Shown here one piece after another: positions 1 through 7,000 of a DNA stretch of 64,000 bases (positions are counted from its first letter, which is position 1; the number at the start of each line of letters is the position of its first letter). This DNA is from Cyclobacteriaceae bacterium (lineage in GTDB: Bacteria; Bacteroidota; Bacteroidia; Cytophagales; Cyclobacteriaceae), in the NCBI GenBank assembly GCA_028284125.1, contig JANQSI010000023.1:1-64000 (forward strand), read 5' to 3'. The notes under the pieces are model-generated. The model saw only the letters and a list, made by a program, of their open reading frames with translations. It searched no databases and was not told the DNA's origin. The position numbers were made by a program, and so were the translations under genes.

Positions 1-84
1 ATGAGAAGAAAAATGAATCCATATTCTCATATAGTATCCTTGCTCTTCTACTTCATATGACTTGGTTTCTACTGGTTCATCCAT
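1..84 (-). CDS. N-terminal fragment of an unknown protein, cut by the window edge
   Basis: An open frame of 28 codons begins with ATG at 84 and runs off the left edge without a stop. The encoded start reads MDEPVETKSYEVEEQG. I call it a gene mainly because it sits 7 bp behind the same TAGGTTTG promoter-leader that precedes the genes at 2504 and 3336. No function can be read from 28 residues. It would be the next member of the small-gene series downstream of the Rhs-like proteins. Confidence 0.5.
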   Translation of the reverse strand, partial: MDEPVETKSYEVEEQGYYMRIWIHFSSH

Positions 85-91
85 CTCCCTC

Positions 92-121
92 CAAACCTAA
101 CCAGTTACCCCAAAAAACAAA
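92..121 (-). promoter_or_regulatory. Promoter-leader copy 1 (TTTG-N18-TAGGTTTG)
   Basis: On the minus strand TTTG (118-121), an 18 bp spacer and TAGGTTTG (92-99) match the Bacteroidota sigma factor consensus TTTG/TTG-N17-23-TAnnTTTG. The box ends 7 bp before the ATG at 84, so the transcript would have almost no leader. About 40 bp (87-122) resembles copy 3 at 3337-3374. Confidence 0.6.
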
Positions 122-140
122 AAACGAATACCCCCTTTGA

Positions 141-1130
141 TTAGTCGAGTTCAATTGATTTTATAATACTTATGACATCCTCCCTAAATAAATCATTAGA
201 TAATTTATCAACAGGTCTTCTATCTGTAATCCTAACCTGAAGTTGTCTTTCCATATGTTCCAAAACTCCGATAGACTTTACAACTTCTTCAATTTTAACA
301 TGAATGAAAGCAGTTTTGTATCCATTAGATTCATACGTTGACTTACCTTTTATAAATGCACCTTCATTTTCATTGACTAGATTATCAGCTTCTACATCAA
401 GGTATTTGTTAACTGGTATATTAAAGTTTGTATCTGTAAGGGCAGAAATCCAAATACTTGAACTGTCACTTTCAAGAACTAACCATATGCTCTTAGGCTC
501 ATCTTCTATAACCTCTCTTCTCATGAAGTGATTAGGAAAGGTGACTTTCATACCAATTGGATAATCATAAGACTCAGAGGCTTCAAGATGAGAAAGCTCA
601 TAGGTTTGTGAACCTATTCTTGCCAATAAAGAATCCTTGGCTGCTCCTCCTTTTACTAAAATGTTAGCCGTACTTAAAACCGAATCTATTGGATCAACAC
701 CATTATCTTTCCACATACTGATAGTGTTAGAGATGTTAGTTGCAGCCTCACGAATCGTTTGAGCAAGTGTAAATATTAGGAAGAGGTAAAACCCTGCAAC
801 AGTGAATCCCGCTATTGATAATATCGCAACCAGTATTTTGAGAATCTTATCCTTTATTAGCTTCTTATCCTTATTCCATTTGTAAAGTTTGAGCAATAGA
901 ACCAAAAGGATATAAGGAGCTAGAAAGAATGAAATCGTATAAAATGCCCAACTGGAATCAATGAAATTTTCCGTTTCTAAATAGTAAATGATGAAGGGGT
1001 ATGCACAAAGAGGAAGTAACGATTTAACAAGTGCACGGACTATATTCTCAAACTTTAATGGACGATTTACCCACAGGTAGGTTGAGATGATTACTAATGG
1101 TATGATGGCGCTGAAAAAATAGAATTGCAT
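141..1130 (-). CDS. Four-helix membrane protein with a C-terminal soluble domain
   Basis: 329 residues, family not recognised. Four hydrophobic segments are visible at about residues 3-20, 37-55, 62-82 and 98-123. A soluble domain of about 200 residues follows. Its last part (GMKVTFPNHF, then VITDRRPV-type strands, ending near ISIIKSIELD) has the look of a PsbP/Mog1-like alpha-beta sandwich, as does the secreted protein at 1947-2504; that fold resemblance is an impression only. The ATG at 1130 lies 28 bp after the preceding gene, so it is probably co-transcribed with it. It belongs to the variable small-gene tail of the Rhs locus, where immunity or orphan accessory proteins would be expected, but nothing in the sequence proves such a role. 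Confidence 0.75.
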   Translation of the reverse strand: MQFYFFSAIIPLVIISTYLWVNRPLKFENIVRALVKSLLPLCAYPFIIYYLETENFIDSSWAFYTISFFLAPYILLVLLLKLYKWNKDKKLIKDKILKILVAILSIAGFTVAGFYLFLIFTLAQTIREAATNISNTISMWKDNGVDPIDSVLSTANILVKGGAAKDSLLARIGSQTYELSHLEASESYDYPIGMKVTFPNHFMRREVIEDEPKSIWLVLESDSSSIWISALTDTNFNIPVNKYLDVEADNLVNENEGAFIKGKSTYESNGYKTAFIHVKIEEVVKSIGVLEHMERQLQVRITDRRPVDKLSNDLFREDVISIIKSIELD

Positions 1131-1158
1131 AGGTTCAATTTAAATGAGACAACATTAC

Positions 1159-1740
1159 TTACTCAATTCCTTTAATGTGGTACAACAATTCTTTTACTAA
1201 AGGTGAATTCCAATCTTCAAGATCAATGATTTTTGTCCATTTATCGTCTTTGATTTTTGAGTTAATCAAGAGATGATCTGTCCTTGGTTGCAAGTCCATT
1301 TCGTCAAAAGTCATTGTTATTCCTCTTAAACCTTCTTTTCTCGTCATACCATTTGAGTCAAACTCATAATCCCCTATTCTAACCGTATCTCCGTTCTCCC
1401 ATGCATTGACTAAAGAGTCATACATATCAGCAAAGAAATTATTCCAGATTAACGTGACTATTTCTTGGTAAAGATTAAACCTCCTTTCAATTCCAATTCT
1501 AAAATAGGATTTGATTGGAATCCGTAATGTGCTTCCTGTTTCATCTCTTAAGTCAATTTGATACTTCGTACCAACAGTTAACAAGTCAATTTCAATTGGT
1601 AACCCACCAAACTTAATTTCATTTGGCTGGTGTACTAAGCTATTCAGCATCTTGTTCTCCCACCGAACTTTCGAGTCTGTTATCTGTAGTTCCTTGCCAC
1701 CAATTACAAATGATTGTATCTCTCCAGATTGAGCGGTCAT
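1159..1740 (-). CDS. Unknown soluble protein, 193 aa
   Basis: No signal peptide or membrane segment is visible, so a cytoplasmic location is likely. The composition is ordinary, with alternating short strands and one helix-rich stretch (RRFNLYQEIVTLIWNNFFAD, about residues 86-105). I do not recognise the family. The ATG overlaps the stop of the gene before it (ATGA, 1737-1740), which implies translational coupling to the 68-residue membrane protein. The pair and the following membrane protein probably form one unit in the tail of the Rhs locus. A cytoplasmic product there could be an immunity or regulatory protein, but that is only inference. Confidence 0.7.
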   Translation of the reverse strand: MTAQSGEIQSFVIGGKELQITDSKVRWENKMLNSLVHQPNEIKFGGLPIEIDLLTVGTKYQIDLRDETGSTLRIPIKSYFRIGIERRFNLYQEIVTLIWNNFFADMYDSLVNAWENGDTVRIGDYEFDSNGMTRKEGLRGITMTFDEMDLQPRTDHLLINSKIKDDKWTKIIDLEDWNSPLVKELLYHIKGIE

Positions 1741-1943
1741 GCGAAATCAAAGTAAAGTGAAATGGTGAAGGCAATGAGGAATGCCCCAAAAAATACCGAA
1801 AGATATGAAGCTATAATCACAGCTAGAACAATGGGGTTGTGAAAAAATGAAGTCTTATCAAGTTCATATCTTCTCAAATATTTTCTCAACTGAACGCCAA
1901 AAACCATAATGCCAATTCCAATTAGAATGTATAGAAGGTACAT
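1737..1943 (-). CDS. Small two-helix membrane protein, 68 aa
   Basis: Two hydrophobic segments (about residues 2-17 and 40-64) are separated by a basic loop with LRKYLRRYELDK, so this is a small inner-membrane hairpin protein. It starts 3 bp after the stop of the gene before it (1947) and overlaps the start of the gene after it by 4 bp. That tight packing, rather than homology, supports it as real. Small two-helix proteins beside Rhs or other polymorphic toxins are sometimes immunity proteins. Nothing specific in this sequence shows that. Confidence 0.65.
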   Translation of the reverse strand: MYLLYILIGIGIMVFGVQLRKYLRRYELDKTSFFHNPIVLAVIIASYLSVFFGAFLIAFTISLYFDFA

Positions 1944-1946
1944 TGA

Positions 1947-2504
1947 TTACTTCTTTCTGAATTCTTCTATGTTCGTTCCCAAGTACTTGAAATTCTGAAT
2001 GAATTCATCAAAACCATTCACATATTTATCAAAGTAGTCTTTGGTACTAGCTGCATATACCAGCACAACAAATGAAGTCTCTGTTTCTAGGTAGACTGCC
2101 TCTTCCTTATACCTGTCAGTTAAGTTTGTAAATGTTAACATAGTGCTTCTTAGGATTGGTGGATTTCCAACAGCTTTATTCTCATTTACCTCCATTTCAG
2201 GATACCTTTTCCTCATACGACTGATATTGTTTTCCTTGAAGGTTTTTAGTGTTTCTCCTTCTGTCTTGTCATATCCGTGGGCAAATGCATAGACCTTATT
2301 CCATGTGACAAATTCCTTTGGATAAAAGAAAGCTACAAGTCCAGATTTTTGTGCTGATTCTGTATCTCTCACCCAATCGTGTGGTGTTTCTACTTTGAAC
2401 ACGTGCTTATCTCCATGAATGATGGTCCACGCTTTTTGATCAGATGACTGAGTGTAGGCATGGAAGGAGGCAATGAAAAGTAACAGGTATGGTAATGTTC
2501 TCAT
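1947..2504 (-). CDS. Secreted unknown protein, 185 aa
   Basis: I start it at the ATG at 2504, giving MRTLPYLLLFIASFHAYTQ, a clear Sec signal peptide; an upstream in-frame ATG at 2525 would add seven residues before it. The mature part begins near QSSDQKAW and has an FKVETPHDW stretch and a later YLETETSFVVLVYAAS strand pair. The layout resembles PsbP/DUF1795-like alpha-beta proteins, which I cannot confirm. Only 5 bp separate the ATG from a TAGGTTTG promoter box (copy 2). The gene is in the accessory tail of the Rhs locus and is followed closely by two coupled small genes. Confidence 0.75.
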   Translation of the reverse strand: MRTLPYLLLFIASFHAYTQSSDQKAWTIIHGDKHVFKVETPHDWVRDTESAQKSGLVAFFYPKEFVTWNKVYAFAHGYDKTEGETLKTFKENNISRMRKRYPEMEVNENKAVGNPPILRSTMLTFTNLTDRYKEEAVYLETETSFVVLVYAASTKDYFDKYVNGFDEFIQNFKYLGTNIEEFRKK

Positions 2505-2509
2505 CCCTT

Positions 2510-2544
2510 CAAACCTAACCCACACCGTTAATAATTAAATCAAA
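2510..2544 (-). promoter_or_regulatory. Promoter-leader copy 2 (TTTG-N23-TAGGTTTG)
   Basis: TAGGTTTG (2510-2517, minus strand) lies 5 bp before the ATG at 2504. A TTTG is present 23 bp further upstream (2541-2544), at the long end of the spacing range accepted in Bacteroidota. The 17 bases 2505-2521 match copies 1 and 3 with one change. The box overlaps the stop codon of the preceding gene (2515-2517). Confidence 0.5.
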
Positions 2545-3336
2545 TAGTTCGGATTTATCAATGTTGATTTTCACATTCCAATAGTAACTACAACCATCAA
2601 GGACTATATAGGCTTCTTCAGCCAGTTCGTCAATTGCAGTTCCCTTTTCCCAAATCATATTGATCCAAAGTATGCGATCTCCATCAATATTTTTGAAACC
2701 AAAATACTGCCTTGCATACTTCTTTAGGTTCTTGTAAGGAATTGGACAGTCTTCAAGTCCACTGTTTGCAATAGGAAGCTTCTTTAGTTGGTCTTGAATT
2801 ATTTGCTCTGCAAGAGCAACATCCTCAATTGTTGGCGTATATCTCTCTTTCTGATTTTCAATCGACATTCTAAGATCATAGCTTCCATCAAATATTAATC
2901 CCTCATATTTTTTTATCCTCACATATTTAGAATTGGAGATTCGATCAAATGTTAAGGTTGTGATAGAAAGAGATAAGTCATTCTCTTGTTCTTCAAGGAT
3001 CATCTGATCCCTAGTGAGGCTTTTGATTTTGTATTCACGATTTCCGAGAATAATCCCAGAACCTTTTACCTGAAATGTGGAATTATATTCAATACCAGAA
3101 TCTACAGTTCTCAATAAATTGGGTTTAGAGAAGTGCAGTTGAATATCTCTTACTTCCTCAACTTCCTCTGGCTTCTCCGATTCAGGTACAGCCATTATTG
3201 AAGGTAGGTCTTCACCATCGTCATCTCTTAATTCTTCAACCAATTGCCATGAGCCTAAGAGGTGTTTGGGAATACCTTGCCCCTGAGATTTATGGCATAA
3301 GCCAAGAACTATGATATATGTAATAACTATTCTCAT
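2515..3336 (-). CDS. Secreted two-domain protein with a lipocalin-like N-terminal part
   Basis: 273 residues with a signal peptide (MRIVITYIIVLGLCHKSQGQ). The mature N-terminal half starts with a GSWQLVEEL-type opening seen in small lipocalin-like proteins of Bacteroidota, with strands ending in FDRISNSKYVRI. The C-terminal half (from about residue 165) carries LEDCPIPYKNLKKYARQYFG, then a WINMIW strand and a closing FDLIINGVG. I know similar C-terminal sequences from uncharacterised Bacteroidota proteins but cannot assign a function. It starts 5 bp after promoter-leader copy 3 and follows a terminator, so it heads its own transcript. Confidence 0.75.
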   Translation of the reverse strand: MRIVITYIIVLGLCHKSQGQGIPKHLLGSWQLVEELRDDDGEDLPSIMAVPESEKPEEVEEVRDIQLHFSKPNLLRTVDSGIEYNSTFQVKGSGIILGNREYKIKSLTRDQMILEEQENDLSLSITTLTFDRISNSKYVRIKKYEGLIFDGSYDLRMSIENQKERYTPTIEDVALAEQIIQDQLKKLPIANSGLEDCPIPYKNLKKYARQYFGFKNIDGDRILWINMIWEKGTAIDELAEEAYIVLDGCSYYWNVKINIDKSELFDLIINGVG

Positions 3337-3341
3337 CCCTC

Positions 3342-3372
3342 CAAACCTAACCCGTTATACCTCAAAAACAAA
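3342..3372 (-). promoter_or_regulatory. Promoter-leader copy 3 (TTTG-N19-TAGGTTTG)
   Basis: The best of the three copies: TTTG (3369-3372), a spacer of exactly 19 bp, and TAGGTTTG (3342-3349) on the minus strand. The ATG at 3336 follows after 5 bp, so transcription would begin at or next to the start codon. The -33 TTTG lies inside the T-rich tail of the upstream terminator. Confidence 0.65.
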
Positions 3373-3392
3373 AACCCACCGTGATCGGTGGG
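3364..3392 (-). terminator. Rho-independent terminator after the 134-aa gene
   Basis: On the minus strand a 7 bp GC-rich stem (CCCACCG with CGGTGGG, 3375-3392) and a 4-base loop are followed by a T-rich run (3364-3374). It starts 11 bp after the stop at 3404. It separates the giant-gene transcript from the small genes with their own promoters. Confidence 0.8.
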
Positions 3393-3403
3393 ATTTTGAT
3401 GCT

Positions 3404-3808
3404 TTATTCAATTTTCTTAATTGTATGATTGCCTGTACCGCTTCCACAATTTTCGGATGTCCATTTATAGGTGTACTGGTCATTTTCACACGTTAAAATG
3501 GTTATCCAAATCTTATCTCCATTTTTAATGCAGCCTATTTCTGCCCCAACAACTTCCATTTGAGTCATCACATATGTTGAATCACTCAGCCATTCTATCC
3601 TCTCAATATATTTTATTTCGCCATCATTGAAGATTTCAGTATTGAGGGAATCTGTTCTTATGATTTCAACATCTGCTTCAGTACCCAAATAAGTAAATAC
3701 TCCAACTCGCATTGACTTGAGACAGTCAGTTTCTTGTGCAAAAGAGTTAACCTCTAAAAATATCAATAAACTTAGGGCAACTAGTTTAATCACAATCTCT
3801 ATCTTCAA
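3404..3808 (-). CDS. Small secreted protein, 110-residue beta-rich mature domain
   Basis: The protein has a signal peptide (IKLVALSLLIFLEVNSFAQ) and a mature part that begins ETDCLKSMRVGVFTY and ends NHTIKKIE. No ATG is available: the start is TTG at 3808 or GTG at 3793. Either start overlaps the end of the preceding gene, so coupling is likely. The pattern of a Cys near the start, a G-x-F-x-Y strand, I-x-R-T-D-S and EWLSDSTYVMT is one I associate with small Bacteroidota proteins often misnamed DNA topoisomerase IV; the real function is unknown. Three mature cysteines beyond the first (GCIKNG, TCEND, NCGSG) may form disulfides. It is the second gene after the toxin-like tip. Confidence 0.7.
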   Translation of the reverse strand: MKIEIVIKLVALSLLIFLEVNSFAQETDCLKSMRVGVFTYLGTEADVEIIRTDSLNTEIFNDGEIKYIERIEWLSDSTYVMTQMEVVGAEIGCIKNGDKIWITILTCENDQYTYKWTSENCGSGTGNHTIKKIE

Positions 3809-4043
3809 GTATCTTTAATTTTGCCATAAGCTCCATTTTTTCATTATTAAGTTTAGCTGCTCTGTCAGCAAGATCCTCCAAAATGATGTCAAGTTCAATA
3901 AGCTTAGCTTCACATTCACTAGAATTATTGACAAATTCATGATAATTGGGTATTTCCAAGACTAATACTCCTAGGACAATTCCAACCATCATGGATAAGG
4001 ATGAAAAAATTACCAAAGCTCTAATTGAGAATTTCTTTTTCAT
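3786..4043 (-). CDS. Single-helix membrane protein with a coiled coil, next to the Rhs tip
   Basis: 85 residues from the ATG at 4043; a TTG one codon upstream is less likely. There is one membrane helix at about residues 10-29. It is followed by a hydrophilic segment with heptad-like Leu/Ile spacing (LIELDIILEDLADRAAKL) that should form a coiled coil, probably facing the periplasm. Its start lies 5 bp after the stop of the 1907-residue Rhs-like gene. Position directly behind the variable tip is the classical place of an immunity gene in Rhs systems, so it is the first immunity candidate, by context only. Confidence 0.65.
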   Translation of the reverse strand: MKKKFSIRALVIFSSLSMMVGIVLGVLVLEIPNYHEFVNNSSECEAKLIELDIILEDLADRAAKLNNEKMELMAKLKILEDRDCD

Positions 4044-4048
4044 CAAAA

Positions 4049-7000
4049 TTACTTTTTTTCCTTTTTTAACTTAGTTACCGAATCAAATGGAGCAGATGGT
4101 TTTGACTTATTATCGTAAACTTCAGATGAGTGGAACTTAACATTAGTTTTATTAGCTGCTTCATTTTCTGAACCATCCACATTTAATACGTCAACACTTT
4201 CTCCATATTCATTTGTCCCCCTCATACTCCCCGTTATTATAATGGACCCACTTTCGGTTTCCGATCCTGTTTTCATACTTGCGTCTATTGTTAAGTTTCC
4301 ATTAGTCGCACCATCATAACTTCCATCTTCATTAGGACTGACATTAGAATCCGTAACAAAAGTCAATGTAATGGAGAAGGAACTCTCATTTCCTGTATTT
4401 CCGAACAATGAAAGTAATGGACTACCTTTTCCAGATGTTCCAGTTAAGGTAAAACTAGTTGTAGTAGTGGTACCTTTCTTGTTGACCTCAGGAAACTCCT
4501 TATCTCTAGTTACTGAACTAAAGTTAGAAACTTTTACACTTTCATTAGAAACATTGCCATTTGCGTCAACTTGAAAATGATTAGGTGTGCCATGGCCATG
4601 AACTGTCCTTCCTGAGGTGTTTGAAGGATTGGAAAATACTTTAACGTCTAAAGCCTCTAAGCCTTCCAATTCTATGTGAGATGTTACTTTATTCTCACTA
4701 AATGCATATGGACTATTATGTAAATAATCGTGAGCCAATGGATCAATATTGAAAAATCTACCAATATCAGGTTGATGATTACGCCATTTAAATTGATCCC
4801 ACCCTGTAATATCATCATGTTCTTGATCCTGAAATTTGAATCTCACCTTAGTACTAGCCGTCCGTTGATACCCATTAAACGTCAGCCCAAACGGATAGTA
4901 ATCATCGCTCTGCAAGATCTTTGTTGGCGTGTGATTGATGGTGAAATCATCGAAGTTAACAGCAACAGCTTCGTTGCTTTCATTGGTAAGATAAGCTAAC
5001 AAATAGCCGGCATTTTCCATCTCACCAGCATCTAATGTGACCAATTCATGCGTGGTTGAACCATTGGCTGCCGTTGTGATCTGTGTGAACCCAGCTCTAT
5101 TGAAAGTCATATCCTGATTGAAATAAATGTAGTTGATGTAAGCTAGTGGTGCATCGTTGCTTGAATGCTTATTGATACCACCTCCACCAGTCATATCTGC
5201 AATAGCATTATTGATAACATTATCTGATCCTGACGGCAGTCCCTCACCTCCTACAGCACTTGCGCCTAAATTATAATCACTTAGTATGACGCCAGCCGCT
5301 ATGGATACGAGATTAAACGTACCAATCTGACTCTCATCATAGTTGGCCTGAACGGAGAAATCAACTTTATCGCCTTTAGCTACTCCAAAAAAGATCATTA
5401 CCCCAGTCTCACCTGCATTTAGTCTAGCCACTTCGTTTCCTCCAGTTGTCGTATTCGCTTGTGGAGCATTGATACGAGGAATATTAACAAAATCTGTTGG
5501 CTGCTCTGGTGTCACTCCGTCATCATTCAAAGATTCCATGTCCTGTATCGTTTGGTAAGGATCATCCTCCGCTGTTGTGAATGTCAACCTCGTGTTTCCT
5601 AGATGATCTTTTAAGTGATATTCATAGTCCCATTCCTGGTCAAAATCATCGTAGGTTAACCGTCCTTCTTCGTGTTGTATGATCTTCAAATCATCATTTT
5701 CATAGATATGCCCTCCTACATAATCAGTAGTCTTCACCAAACTGCCACCTTCATATACTTTCTGCTGTAGCTTGATGCCCGCCGCATCGTAGGTGTAAAC
5801 GAGGCTGTCTGTAGATCCTTCCTTCGTCAGGATGACAGCAGAAGGAAGATTCAAATGGTTGTAGTAGATGGTGTCGATTCCTTTATTCAAGTCTTTTACC
5901 ATGTTTCCATTCGCATCATAGGCGTAATCATCGTCCGTACCCGTATTGGTGCCATCTGAAAAGCCAGCAGTGCTTCTAGCATCTGAAACGTTTAATAACT
6001 GGTTTCCGGATGCCTCGCTATACGTGTAAGTCAATTCATCGATGATGTCCGGGTTGTTCGATGGGTTGAGTCCTTGTCTTGTTAGTCCTGTGATATTCCC
6101 GTTCAGGTCATAATTAATTGTGGGTACAGAATAATACCCTCTGTCTCGTTCATAGGTGCTAATGGCCTCTGCAGCGTATTGAGCTGTTTTGAGACGGTTT
6201 AAACCATCGTATCCATAGGTGAACACTTGTTCTGATTCATCATTATAACCTTTCCATCGAATGGCAGAAATATTGCCATTGTAAACTGGTGCATGGACAA
6301 TGGTAACGTCACCATTGAACTCAGGAGACGTTGTTGTTGTCGCCACTTGTGTCGCTACTGACACCTGGCTGCCAACCACCGCTTGCACCCGATAATAGTA
6401 GCTGGTTCCGGTTGATAATCCTGTATCGGTATACTCCGTATCAGTACCTGCTGCCGTATGTATTTCACTATATGCTCCCGAAGCGGATGAAGCACGACTG
6501 ATCTTGAATCCTGTCTCATTCCCAGATACACCAGACCAGCTGATCTGGATCGATTCATTGGATATTGGACTTATGTCTACAGTTACGGGTTCTTGCGCCT
6601 CGATCAAAACGACAGAAGCATTTCCCCAACATCCTTCATCACTTTTTGCTCTTAGATAGTAGCTTCCTACACTATTAACGGACTTGGTAGGCGCAAAATC
6701 TGATTCGTCCTTTCCAGAAGCACTCGCCTGCCAATACCACGTCACTCCTGCCGGCGGATTGTCTCGAGTAATTACTGTTTCGTCCAGACCGTAATCCACA
6801 TTTGCGAATGTTGGGACGGAAGGTTGAGTCAATTCTGTCAGCACTGCATTTCCAGACATTGTTTTTGGACAGCTTCCTACTTGACCAACTGCTTCGATGG
6901 TGTATGTTCCTGCAATCTGATTATTGAATGTTAGTGAACCCCCATTGCCAGGTACAGTCGCTATTCCAGTCCCATTTCTGTACAGGGTATAGTCTACATT

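Noticed and set aside
3337-3342. GGAGGG directly before ATG as a Shine-Dalgarno sequence
   Set aside because: It touches the start codon with no spacing, and Bacteroidota rarely depend on this signal. The same bases are better explained as part of the promoter-leader repeat.
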